DNA of 64,000 bases from Gammaproteobacteria bacterium 42_54_T18. GTDB lineage: Bacteria; Pseudomonadota; Gammaproteobacteria; Pseudomonadales; Ketobacteraceae. Shown here piece by piece: positions 43,598 to 52,028 of the stretch; position 1 is the stretch's first letter; each line of letters begins with the position of its first letter. The position numbers and the translations under genes are program-made. The stretch covers positions 1 to 64,000 of the forward strand of contig MAAL01000063.1 in the NCBI GenBank assembly GCA_002163245.1. The letters run 5' to 3'. Under the pieces are notes generated by a model. The model was not told the DNA's origin, did no database searches, and was given only the letters and a program-made list of their open reading frames with translations.

Positions 43598-43616
43598 TCA
43601 TGTCGTAAACGTAAAG

Positions 43617-43633
43617 CCTGCTCCTGTAGCAGG
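43617..43633. other. Small stem-loop after the dioxygenase gene
   Basis: CCTGCT and AGCAGG surround a 5-base loop. It is not followed by T residues, so it is at most a weak pause or RNA-stability element within the operon. Confidence 0.35.
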
Positions 43634-43680
43634 AATAAATACTGAATAAATAATTAGTTAATAGCAGTACGGAGAAAAAC

Positions 43681-44640
43681 ATGAGCCTAAATGTAATTCG
43701 ATATTCACAAAACTCAACGATTGCCTGGGGCCTGCTTGAGGGTGATAAAATAACTCCGCTTAAGGAGAACTTTGCAACGACGGGTGATCTAATTCGCTAT
43801 GCCGACGAACATAACAATGACCTGCCGGTTTTAAAGCAGAGTATTGATTTGTCAGATGTCTCTATCCTGTCGCCAGTAACGAGAAATCAGCAGTTCGTTT
43901 GCCAAGGTGCGAATTATCGGCAGCATATGATTGAATCGGGTATGAACCCCGATGAAAAGAATTTTAATATGATCTTCCGTAAGGCATCAAGCTGCATTAC
44001 GCATGCCGATTCTGATGTGGTGAAGCCCGCCCATGTGCGTTTTCTCGATTATGAAGTTGAGCTAGGTATTATCATCAAGCGTCCAATTGAAAAAGCGATA
44101 AAGGTTACTTCGAGTAATCTCGCCGATTATGTCGCCGGTATAGTGATAGTGAATGACTATTCGGCGCGTGATGTGCAGATTCCACAAATGCAATTTTATA
44201 AGGGAAAAAGCTTCCGTACCTTTGGGCCTGTGGGTCCGGTGTTGTGTTTGTTACTTCCGGATGAAATGCATTACCTCGATAAACTACAGCTTTGCTTAAC
44301 GGTAAACGGAATGGTTCGACAAAAGGATACAACGGCCAATTTGGTTTTTAAACCTGATGTAACCTTAACTGAGCTGTCTGGCGTACAGGATTTTAATCCG
44401 GGAGATTTGTTGGCAACGGGTACACCTGCGGGCTGCGCACTTTCCATTCCGTCGCAAAAGATTCAGAAGCTTAGCGCGTTAATTCCAGAGAAACAAAAGT
44501 GGCAAGCGTTTATGAGGATCCAGAAAAAGCAGCCTTATCTTAATAAAGGTGACTTAGTAGAAACTACCATTGCTACAGCTTGTGGAAAAGTTGACCTTGG
44601 CAAACAGCGTAATCGGGTGGTAGAAGAAGGAGCTGTGTGA
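43681..44640 (+). CDS. Fumarylacetoacetate-hydrolase-family protein
   Basis: A 319-residue FAH-superfamily enzyme. The features are FVCQGANYRQHMIESG, the metal-site acidic cluster FLDYEVELGIII, the NDYSARDVQ motif and the LATGTPAGCAL turn. Such enzymes hydrolyse carbon-carbon bonds of diketo acids or hydrate/decarboxylate oxo-pentenoates, and follow extradiol cleavage in meta pathways. A longer C-terminal segment (about 260-319) differs from the shorter MhpD/HpcE types. It overlaps the next GST gene by one base. Its exact reaction is not set by sequence alone. Confidence 0.9.
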   Translation: MSLNVIRYSQNSTIAWGLLEGDKITPLKENFATTGDLIRYADEHNNDLPVLKQSIDLSDVSILSPVTRNQQFVCQGANYRQHMIESGMNPDEKNFNMIFRKASSCITHADSDVVKPAHVRFLDYEVELGIIIKRPIEKAIKVTSSNLADYVAGIVIVNDYSARDVQIPQMQFYKGKSFRTFGPVGPVLCLLLPDEMHYLDKLQLCLTVNGMVRQKDTTANLVFKPDVTLTELSGVQDFNPGDLLATGTPAGCALSIPSQKIQKLSALIPEKQKWQAFMRIQKKQPYLNKGDLVETTIATACGKVDLGKQRNRVVEEGAV

Positions 44641-45605
44641 TGAGCAGCAATAATGATAACAGTCTTGTTCTGTTTGATTATCCAGGTTCGCCCTGTGCGA
44701 GGCGGGTGAAAGTTTCGATGATCGAAAAAGGGTTGCAATGGAAAAATGTGACGGTTGATTTATCGCGTATGGAGCAGCGTCACCCGGAATACCTCGCTAT
44801 TAATCCCAACGGTAAAGTACCGGCCCTAATTCATGGGAATCGTGTGATTGTCGAATCCAATGATATTACTCGCTATCTTGATAAAGCTTTTACGAATAAG
44901 TCTATGTACCCGACAGACAAAAATGCGTTGGCACAGGTTAAATGCTGGCAGCAAGCAGAATTGGATATGGCAAAAGATTATCGGCCATTGATGTATCAGC
45001 GACTCATGGGGCCGATGCTTCGTTTAACGCTTACGCTTGATGAAGCGCTAGCAAGGGCCCGGCTTTCTACAACGAATCCAGAAGATTTAGAGTGGGAGAG
45101 AAAGGTATGGTCACTCGAGGTGGTATCTGCTGAAGAGCAGGTAGAACTCGTCAATAAATTGATGGCATGGCTTGATAACGTGGAAGTGGCTTTAGAAGGA
45201 AAGCAGTATTTGGTGGGTAATCGATTTGGACAGGCGGAGATTTCACTTTATCCACGCATTAGCATGTACCCCTGGATTGGCCTGACGGTTAATAGAACCC
45301 GTTATCCCAACGTCGTTAAGTGGATGAAGCGGCTAGCGAAAAGGGAGAGTTTTAAAGCAACGCTAGCGCCGAAAGATAGAGGGATACAGCAGCTTTCGCG
45401 AACGCCATTATTTCCTTTTCTAGCAGATACCTTGCCGGATCGTGGTGCCCAGAGTTTTAAAACACGCTTGATACTGGCAGGGCTACAGAAGGCAATGGGG
45501 GTGGCAATGGAGTCTCCTTTGGGAAACAAAAAAACATTGCCCGAAAAACTAAGACTTTTAACGGGCTCTGGTGAGCTTGTGTCTGTATCTGGAGATAAGC
45601 GATAA
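44640..45605 (+). CDS. Glutathione S-transferase-like protein, second copy
   Basis: A 321-residue GST-fold protein. The N-terminal thioredoxin-like domain has FDYPGSPCARRVKVSMIEKG, NPNGKVPALIHGN and VESNDITRYLD. The C-terminal helical domain is extended by a basic, partly hydrophobic tail of about 60 residues. ATG 44640 shares a base with the FAH stop; the GTG three bases earlier is less likely. It is a distant relative of the GST at 39168. Co-transcription with the ring-cleavage genes suggests a role in the same pathway, perhaps isomerisation of the ring-fission product as maleylpyruvate isomerases do. Confidence 0.85.
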   Translation: MSSNNDNSLVLFDYPGSPCARRVKVSMIEKGLQWKNVTVDLSRMEQRHPEYLAINPNGKVPALIHGNRVIVESNDITRYLDKAFTNKSMYPTDKNALAQVKCWQQAELDMAKDYRPLMYQRLMGPMLRLTLTLDEALARARLSTTNPEDLEWERKVWSLEVVSAEEQVELVNKLMAWLDNVEVALEGKQYLVGNRFGQAEISLYPRISMYPWIGLTVNRTRYPNVVKWMKRLAKRESFKATLAPKDRGIQQLSRTPLFPFLADTLPDRGAQSFKTRLILAGLQKAMGVAMESPLGNKKTLPEKLRLLTGSGELVSVSGDKR

Positions 45606-45704
45606 CCTCATCCAGATAGCAGACAAGCCAGTCATTGGCAATTGGGGCGTTCGATTTTAAACATGGGTTATAAATTTATCATGCCTCGCGGATTCAATTC
45701 CTGG

Positions 45705-45753
45705 TATTGCCTATTCAGAGGGGGAGGTGCAATTTACCACTGAATAGGCAATA
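45705..45753. promoter_or_regulatory. 14-bp perfect inverted repeat, probable operator of the tetR gene
   Basis: TATTGCCTATTCAG (45705-45718) and its exact complement (45740-45753) flank a 21-base spacer holding AGGGGGAGGTG. The right arm ends 9 bases from the ATG of the tetR gene. It probably serves autoregulation; a hairpin controlling translation is the alternative. The word TGCCTATTC recurs at 46486 before the next gene. Confidence 0.75.
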
Positions 45754-45762
45754 ATATTCCCC

Positions 45763-46344
45763 ATGAAAGAGACCGCTCCCCCCAAAATACGCATCAAACA
45801 GGAACTTCTTTCCCAGCTGGAGGAGGTCCCCTACAAAAAAATCACCATGAAGAACTTAGCTGAGTCATTGGGTATGACAAGGGGGAATCTCTACAAACAC
45901 TATTCCTCTAAAGACGAAATCATTCTAGCCATTATTCAAGAACGCCTTGATTTAGTATTTGATTTGCTTGAAAGCATGGAAATGGCGTCTGATGTAGTCA
46001 ACTGGCACGCGCTGCTCAGACAATGCTCGCAGGTTCTGTTAGCCAATAAAAAAATGGTTTGTGCTGTTATGACCATTGATGCCGAAGATCTAGTTTTTGA
46101 ACACCTGAAATCCTTTTTTGCTCGTATTTTAGGCAATATCGCTCGAATTAATGAGATACAAATTAAAGACCGCGATTACTTCAAGCTTATCGTGCTGCAC
46201 ATATCAGGTTCCGGTTTTAACGTAGTGAAGGGCTGGGCTCTGAATGGAATGAAAGCGCCAGCAGAACAGGTCGCTATTCTGTGCGACGATATTATTAACG
46301 AATCCATTCTGGATAAACTCCGGTTCTGCGATACCGGCGCTTGA
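45763..46344 (+). CDS. TetR-family regulator, paralogue of the one at 30055
   Basis: A 193-residue TetR regulator with a helix-turn-helix at about 24-60 (ITMKNLAESLGMTRGNLYKHYSSKDEIILAII). The spacing and late segment (DYFKLIVLHISGSGFNVVKGWA) match the regulator at 30055. There is no Shine-Dalgarno directly before the ATG; the purine-rich sequence nearest to it lies in the loop of the upstream inverted repeat. It precedes the membrane/NorEF-like genes after 184 bp and probably controls them, itself or both. Confidence 0.88.
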   Translation: MKETAPPKIRIKQELLSQLEEVPYKKITMKNLAESLGMTRGNLYKHYSSKDEIILAIIQERLDLVFDLLESMEMASDVVNWHALLRQCSQVLLANKKMVCAVMTIDAEDLVFEHLKSFFARILGNIARINEIQIKDRDYFKLIVLHISGSGFNVVKGWALNGMKAPAEQVAILCDDIINESILDKLRFCDTGA

Positions 46345-46528
46345 TTCGATTCACTCGCCTTGCCCTACTTTTCTTCATTGTTATTTGGTATTAATGCCAG
46401 AATCAGATTACTAGACGTAGACAGATTACAAAATCTGTTCACTACCCGTCCTCGTGCGCTTCCCCCACACTGTGTCCATTCCCGGTGCCTATTCGCGCCA
46501 TTCCAATAGATAGAAGAGGATAATTTAC

Positions 46529-47233
46529 ATGACAAATACTCAACCCTCAGTAAGGTATGACCGTTGGTCTGTCTACTCACTGTATGCATTTGCAGTCCTA
46601 GCGTTCGGCGGATCTCTGTTTGCTGCCGGCTTTTTACCTCCATGGGATCCAACTTGGGATGCCAACAAAATTGCTGAGCTTTATCAAACGAAGGGTTTTG
46701 GGATTCAGATAGGTATGATGATGTTGATGCTTGGATGCGCCCTGTATCTTCCTTTCTGCGCTATCACATCTGAGCTTATAGAAAAACGCTTGGGTATGCC
46801 GCTTATGGCTAAAATACAATTTAGTTCAGGAATCGCGGCCGTTGCTTTTGGAATGATGGCTGTTGCTGCTTGGGGAATTGCGGCTTTTCGTCCAGAGCGT
46901 GATCCGCAGATTACACAGCTAATGAATGATATGGGTTGGATCGTTTTCTTTTGGGACATTGCGTTTTTTCAACTTCAAGGAGCGGCTGTCATGTTCGCAA
47001 CATTTTTTTATAAAGGTCCCAACCCAGTCTGGCCGAGATGGATGGGGTATATGTTTGTCGTTGGCGCCCTTGGGGTTTTCCCTGCTTACGGTGTCATTAT
47101 GTTTAAAACGGGATGGTTGGCTTACAACGGATTGATTGGATATTGGTTCCAAGTTATTGCTTTTGGATTAATGTTACTACCCTGGTCATGGTATTGCCTG
47201 GTCGCACTTAAAGACGATGAGCCCATGCTCTGA
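46529..47233 (+). CDS. Six-helix membrane protein of unknown function
   Basis: A 234-residue protein with about six transmembrane helices (about 15-39, 60-78, 100-120, 137-163, 171-195, 205-228). Loops contain PPWDPTWDANKIAELYQTKG and GPNPVWPRWMG. A ribosome binding site (GAAGAGGA) is present. I do not recognise the family. It lies directly upstream of the NorE/NorF-like pair and downstream of a TetR gene with a likely operator, so the four may form one regulated unit. The first periplasmic segment (residues 40-58) and aromatic-rich helices are its notable features. Confidence 0.7.
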   Translation: MTNTQPSVRYDRWSVYSLYAFAVLAFGGSLFAAGFLPPWDPTWDANKIAELYQTKGFGIQIGMMMLMLGCALYLPFCAITSELIEKRLGMPLMAKIQFSSGIAAVAFGMMAVAAWGIAAFRPERDPQITQLMNDMGWIVFFWDIAFFQLQGAAVMFATFFYKGPNPVWPRWMGYMFVVGALGVFPAYGVIMFKTGWLAYNGLIGYWFQVIAFGLMLLPWSWYCLVALKDDEPML

Positions 47234-47286
47234 TTGCCGCTTGGGTCTTAACTCTTTGATTTTTTACTACACCTTTAATTTTTAAG

Positions 47287-47902
47287 GTGGGAGCCGTTAT
47301 GCAGTCGAGTACGGAGCTGACGATTCGATCAGGCAAGCATGTTCCCGTGGAGGAAGGTTTCTGGCTCGCTATTTTTTTCGAGTTAATAGCGTTCTCTGCT
47401 TTGTTTGTTGCATTTTTGGTCGGGCGTTTCGAAAGTGATACGAGTTACCAAGATTTCGCAACAAGCGCGCAAGTCTCTTAATCAGGGAATAGGCTTGGCG
47501 AATGTCTTTATTTTAATGACAAGCAGCTTATTGGTGGCAAGGGCTGTCGTTTTATTTCGAGCGAGAGAAACTGTTAGGGCTCACAACCAACTACTATCGG
47601 GAATGTTTCTGGGATGTGCTTTCATCGCTCTGAAATGCTTTGAGTACTACGAGAAGCTGGAATCGGGCATTACTGCCACGAGTAACGAGTTCTACAACTT
47701 TTATTTTATTATCACTGGCATTCACCTTCTTCATGTCGTTATTGGTTTGTTGTTGCTGAATTTTGTGTTTTGGAAATATGAAAAAAAGCAAGAAGACAGT
47801 GTCAGCTTTACTTGGGTCGAAATCGCGGGATGCTATTGGCATATGGTGGATTTTCTTTGGTTTATTATATTTGCACTGCTTTATTTGATAGCAAGCCCCT
47901 AG
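47287..47902 (+). pseudogene. Frameshifted NorE-like (cytochrome c oxidase subunit III family) gene
   Basis: Two frames together make one COX3/NorE-like protein of about 205 residues. The first (47287 to TAA 47479-47481) encodes EEGFWLAIFFELIAFSALF, the usual first helix. The second (open from 47405 to 47902) continues with SLNQGIGLANVFILMTSSL, GMFLGCAFIALKCFEYYEK, HLLHVVIGLLLL and CYWHMVDFLWFIIFALLYL, the remaining four helices. The junction is GTCTCTTAAT near 47476; one more CT would restore a single frame with a helix-to-helix length that fits the family. So this is a broken gene, a sequencing error or, less likely, recoding. Start GTG/ATG near 47287-47299 is uncertain. Confidence 0.85.
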
Positions 47903-47939
47903 CTCAAAAAACCTTAGCTCGAAACTATTGGATGGCAAG

Positions 47940-48236
47940 ATGGAAATTGATACTCAACTCAGGTCTTTCTTAAATACCTATCTAGCATTGTTTTTTTTAA
48001 CGCTTTGCTCACTACTCCTAGCAGAGTCCGGATGGTTTACCGCATATCTATCGCGGCACATGATTGAAGTTATTGTCCTTGTGGTCGTGGGCGTGAAGAT
48101 TTTCCTTGTCGCTTTTAATTTTATGGAGTTACGGTTCTCTCCAAAATGGCTTTTAGGATTGATGGGCGCTTGGATCGCTGCTATCGTTGCTGTTCTCTCC
48201 GGTTTTGTTTTTTTATTTTCACCCATTGTTTTATAG
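47940..48236 (+). CDS. NorF-like small membrane protein (cytochrome oxidase subunit IV family)
   Basis: A 98-residue protein with three transmembrane helices (about 15-34, 41-65, 73-95). It contains VGVKIFLVAFNFMELR, the conserved K.....FMELR segment of COX4/NorF-type proteins. ATG 47940 with GGA upstream is favoured over the TTG at 47928. It always follows NorE-like genes in related loci; here the NorE gene is broken. It is convergent with the binding-protein gene. Confidence 0.82.
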   Translation: MEIDTQLRSFLNTYLALFFLTLCSLLLAESGWFTAYLSRHMIEVIVLVVVGVKIFLVAFNFMELRFSPKWLLGLMGAWIAAIVAVLSGFVFLFSPIVL

Positions 48237-48247
48237 CGCATTTTTAA

Positions 48248-48967
48248 TTATTGAACATTTTGTATTAATCTTTGATACGTTCCATCCATTTTCATTGCTT
48301 GTAGCGATTCGGCAATTTTAGGAACTAATGTACTGTGTTTTTTATGCAAATAGGTATAAATAGGTAGAGAGGTCAATGGCGGATAGATTCTTCTAATTCC
48401 ACTATCTCTTAATTCAGTCTTAAGGATGTCAGCGTTTGAAAGTGTGGCTATGACAAGATCAACTCTCCCTGCGTCAAGCATTTTGAACTGTTGCCTAGTG
48501 GTACCTACCGCAGCAACCCATTTGGCGTATGCCTTCGCTTTTTCAGATACAAAAACGGTTCCTAAATGTACTGCTACCGTATACGATGATAATTCACTCC
48601 ATCCATTCTTTAAACTGATGTCTTTTTTAGCCCACGCATAGTCATGGACGACCTGTTGGATTTCTGGGATTCTAATCAGGTTGTGTAACCCTTTTTTTTC
48701 AAGTATTCCATCAATCCGATGTGCGTCACCATCGGTTCTTCCTCGGTCTGCTTCTACTAACGCTCTTAGCCCAGGCAATGGTTTCAATATCAATTTCAAT
48801 CCATTTCTCTTAAAAGCTTCCTGCATGATTGTAAATGTTACTTTATAATCATATCGTTCTTTTGTGAGGTGAGTAGATAAAATAATTGTATCTTCAGCAA
48901 TAAGCGGGGTTGTTGAAGATATGAAAAACAATGTGAATACCCACTTGAATATGACTCGTTTATTCAC
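48248..48967 (-). CDS. Periplasmic binding protein, SBP_bac_3-like
   Basis: A 239-residue secreted protein if read from GTG 48967, which gives a good signal peptide (cleavage after LIA, residue 24) and has GGAAGG upstream. The frame extends to 49042, but that extension has no leader features. The mature protein resembles the amino-acid-type solute-binding fold as used in many small orphan receptors: an early strand, FTIMQEAFKRNGLKLILKPLPG, GRTDGDAHRI and a late YTYLHKKHSTLVPKIAESLQAMK helix. No transporter genes are beside it. Confidence 0.75.
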   Translation of the reverse strand: MNKRVIFKWVFTLFFISSTTPLIAEDTIILSTHLTKERYDYKVTFTIMQEAFKRNGLKLILKPLPGLRALVEADRGRTDGDAHRIDGILEKKGLHNLIRIPEIQQVVHDYAWAKKDISLKNGWSELSSYTVAVHLGTVFVSEKAKAYAKWVAAVGTTRQQFKMLDAGRVDLVIATLSNADILKTELRDSGIRRIYPPLTSLPIYTYLHKKHSTLVPKIAESLQAMKMDGTYQRLIQNVQ

Positions 48968-49084
48968 GAAAAATTCCAGCCTTCCAGTTGTTAGTGAATT
49001 AATCTCACGCTCACCATAGTAGCATGGCAATGGAGACACCATTGGGGCGGAAGTTAGTTGAGGGGGTGTTAGCTACAAAGTCTT

Positions 49085-49756
49085 TTAATTGTTTTGAAAC
49101 GCCATCATAGCGATATTATCTTTAATGAAAATATTGCCGTACTGTAGTTCAACCCAACCCCATTCTTTCCATTGATTAAGAATTCGATTAATACGCTGAC
49201 GGGGAATACCGGTCATACTTGCAAGGGATTCCTGAGAAAGGTCGATGACTGGCATGCCGTCGATTATCGAGCCAAATCGCTCGGCACTATGAAGAATATA
49301 GCGACAAAGGAGTTTGTCGTCTTCACGATTGAGTAAGTAAATACCGCTTTCCCGTAATCGAACGGCGTAGATCTTTAGTAATTTCTCATAGACAACAGGG
49401 TTTTCATGGCAGGTGTCGAAAAAGGCTTGTTTAGGAATCTCTAAAACAGTGACCTCCTCCAATACAGTGGCTCTAGAGGTTCGTGGACTGGGGTCAAAGA
49501 GTTCCATTTCACCGATAGCCCAGGGTGGTTCAGCGATACCTAAGGTAACCTTTTTCCCTGCTTTAGTATAAACGTCAAAGCAAACACGCCCTCCGAGAAG
49601 AAGATAGAGCTCCTCTGTTGGATCACCAATATCGAAAACGCAGCCATCTTTGCGATATTTTTTTTCCGTACTCGCTTCCGCTAAGCGTTGAGCTGACGCT
49701 TCTTGGATCTCGTGAAAGATAGAGCACTGCCTAATCTGATTAATCGTCTGCGTCAT
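49085..49756 (-). CDS. Crp/Fnr-family transcriptional regulator
   Basis: A 223-residue regulator with a cyclic-nucleotide-binding-like beta roll (about 10-125: VFDIGDPTEELYLLLGGRVCFDV and IGEMELFDPSPRTSRATV), a dimer helix (about 128-150) and a winged helix-turn-helix (about 170-215: LSQESLASMTGIPRQRINRILNQWKEWGWV). The cysteine cluster of FNR is absent, so no iron-sulphur cluster is expected. The cAMP-contact residues (E and RT/SS) are only partly like those of Crp; the SPRTSRATV segment keeps an Arg. The effector is unknown. Confidence 0.9.
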   Translation of the reverse strand: MTQTINQIRQCSIFHEIQEASAQRLAEASTEKKYRKDGCVFDIGDPTEELYLLLGGRVCFDVYTKAGKKVTLGIAEPPWAIGEMELFDPSPRTSRATVLEEVTVLEIPKQAFFDTCHENPVVYEKLLKIYAVRLRESGIYLLNREDDKLLCRYILHSAERFGSIIDGMPVIDLSQESLASMTGIPRQRINRILNQWKEWGWVELQYGNIFIKDNIAMMAFQNN

Positions 49757-49960
49757 TAATAGCGCCGCTACTGTAAATGCGGACTTTTCCTATTGGCTAA
49801 TCGAATATGGCTGTGATTATATCGGTTAATATAGCATGGTTTGGGTTTTGACTGTCTCGTTTGCGACATTTTAAGGGTGCCTGTCTGCTAAAGTTGCCGC
49901 CACATGATTTTCTATCGTTTTTATTTAAAGGCATTGACGCTCATCTTTGCCAAAAAATCG

Positions 49961-51673
49961 TTAGCTAAGGCTAGCGGCTTCCTTTTTAATGGATGTTTCA
50001 AATTCAAAAGACGCTTCAAAAACAATAGATCCGTTGGTGGCGACGTTATTCACCTCCTGAACAATACGAGCATATTTATTTTCGATGGCGTTCCGTTTGA
50101 TTTTAGTCGTGTGTGTGAGAAGAGAATTTTGGATGCTCCATGTTTCATGGGTAACAATGATATGAGACATGCGCTCATGTTTTTCTAGCTCGGTGTTGAT
50201 AGTGTTCATTTTCTCGATCAAGGTACTTTTTAGTAGACCCTCATCGATTTCATTGCCATCTTCAGTGAGGTTTACTAATAGAATGGTTGCTGGCAGACCT
50301 GATCCGACTAAGCAAAGGTTCTCAACAAATGGGGTGTTGGACATTTTGTTTTCTACTTTGGTGGGCGCGACATATTTCCCCTTTGCGGTCTTGAATATCT
50401 CCTTGATGCGACCGGTAACTCGCAGGTAGCCATCCTCATCAATTTCACCCAGGTCACCGGTATGCATCCAACCACCAGCAAGATCCTCTTTGCTTTTCTC
50501 GGGGTCGTTGTAGTAACCCATCATCATGCAGGGTGTGCGGGTAAGGATCTCACCATTATCCGCAATTTTTACTTCTGCGCCGACGACGGGACGGCCAACG
50601 GTGCCTGTTTTGTTGGCTTCCGGAAGATTGGTGGCGGTTGGGGCAGCCTCCGTCATGCCATAGATGTCGTAGAGTGGCATTCCCAGTTGTTGGTACCAGC
50701 CGTACAGTTCACTGGGTGTTTGGCCGCCACCGGTAACGCGTATTCTTGCTTTACTCAAGCCCATGGATTCCTGAACCATTGTTTGTAGCTGATTTTTTTT
50801 AATATGTACCGATGAGTCTGTGTTGGCCAGCATGGCTTCAAGTTTTTCTGCACCGATCTTGGCGATGATCGACTGTTGAAACTTTTGCCATATTCTGGGT
50901 GGGGCACAAAACCAAGTAGGGTTAGCGATGAGCATATCGTCAGCGAATGTTTCCAGAGACTGGTTAAAAAACACCTGGCCCCCGCATGCAAGGGATTGCA
51001 TAAGAACGGCCCGCTCAAAGATATGAGATAAGGGCAGAAAAGAAATGAAGCGATCGGCTTCTGTTGTTTTGTAGGTGTTCAGCATTGACTGTCCGGATCT
51101 TGCTAAAGATCCGTGGGAATGCATAACCCCTTTAGGCATACCCGTCGTTCCAGACGTGTAGATGATGGTACAGAGCTCGTCTGCCTGTGGTAGGTAATCG
51201 CTTTGGAGTGGCTCGTGTTCCGTTAGCATTGCTTCCAATGAGGTGTATTCATTATCAAGGGAAACTCCTGGCATGCTGATCAGTGTTATGTCAGCGGGAA
51301 TAACATCGGCGACATCTTGCCAATTGTCAGCTGGCCCAATGAACATAGCTTTTGTTTCGCTATTATCCAGAAGGTAACGGGTGCCCTTGGCATCCATTGT
51401 TGTAAAGGCAGGCACGCTAACGTGTCCGCTCATCATGATTGCAAGGTCGCACAGATACCAATAAATAGAATTTTTGGAGAGAATCGCTATTTTACTGCCC
51501 TTTGGAAGTTCAAGTGCAGAGAGCCCTGCTGCTATACGCCTTACCATATCGCCAGCTTGACCCCAGGAATAGGAGGTCCATTGCGTGTTATCTGGTTGGT
51601 GAACCCAGGTGTCATCTGGCTTGGCCTTCTCCAAGCGATAGAACATTTGCAGCGGAGTCTTGTGGTTTTCCAT
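49961..51673 (-). CDS. Long-chain-fatty-acid-CoA ligase-like protein
   Basis: A 570-residue ANL-superfamily ligase with normal motifs: IIYTSGTTGMPKGVMHSHGS, YGMTEAAPTATNLPE, HTGDLGEIDEDGYLRVTGR and TAKGKYVAPTKVEN. The last is the FadD15/ACSL-like form, in which an Ala-Lys-Gly-Lys loop replaces the usual D-x-I-x-x-G-G. Such enzymes act on long-chain or very hydrophobic acids. It is divergent from the ligase at 52029. A cytosolic, membrane-associated location is likely. Confidence 0.92.
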   Translation of the reverse strand: MENHKTPLQMFYRLEKAKPDDTWVHQPDNTQWTSYSWGQAGDMVRRIAAGLSALELPKGSKIAILSKNSIYWYLCDLAIMMSGHVSVPAFTTMDAKGTRYLLDNSETKAMFIGPADNWQDVADVIPADITLISMPGVSLDNEYTSLEAMLTEHEPLQSDYLPQADELCTIIYTSGTTGMPKGVMHSHGSLARSGQSMLNTYKTTEADRFISFLPLSHIFERAVLMQSLACGGQVFFNQSLETFADDMLIANPTWFCAPPRIWQKFQQSIIAKIGAEKLEAMLANTDSSVHIKKNQLQTMVQESMGLSKARIRVTGGGQTPSELYGWYQQLGMPLYDIYGMTEAAPTATNLPEANKTGTVGRPVVGAEVKIADNGEILTRTPCMMMGYYNDPEKSKEDLAGGWMHTGDLGEIDEDGYLRVTGRIKEIFKTAKGKYVAPTKVENKMSNTPFVENLCLVGSGLPATILLVNLTEDGNEIDEGLLKSTLIEKMNTINTELEKHERMSHIIVTHETWSIQNSLLTHTTKIKRNAIENKYARIVQEVNNVATNGSIVFEASFEFETSIKKEAASLS

Positions 51674-52028
51674 GATGAACTTCCTGTTGGTTTTTTCTTA
51701 GGGTAGAAAAAGGGTATCGGCTGGGTAGCCTACTTAATCATTACCTATCGTAAAGGATCACCAGGCGCATTTTCCACTTTACACGTTGCGTGTGATGTCA
51801 CATCTGGATGCTGATGTCTCCCGTCCAATTTAAGCCATTAACACTCCACCAAAGGTGACAAGTCCTGTTTAGAGCCGTTGTATTTACTCCATTCGGTGAA
51901 TTTGATCTACTTGATTTCACTAAGCCGCGGGTTTGTTTTGGTTGCGTTTAAAAACGGTATCCGCTGGGTTTAGGTGCATTTTTTATTTTCTTCACAATTT
52001 AGATAGTCGGCTTGCCCGGGAGTATGTA
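51674..52028. other. Divergent promoter region between two ligase genes
   Basis: This 355-bp non-coding region lies between two divergent CoA ligase genes. A short inverted repeat (TGTGA-TG-TCACA, 51791-51802) is near the middle, but its 2-base spacer is not the 6 bases of a Crp site. GGGAG ending at 52021 is the ribosome binding site of the plus-strand gene. No RNA gene or transposon is seen. Confidence 0.5.

Noticed and set aside
51317-51706. 129-codon plus-strand ORF over the start of a minus-strand CoA ligase
   Set aside because: The ligase has all its motifs in the other direction; this frame has no supported start and no family match.
51791-51802. TGTGA/TCACA pair resembling a Crp site
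   Set aside because: The spacer is 2 bases where Crp and Fnr sites need 4-6, so I would not call it a binding site.
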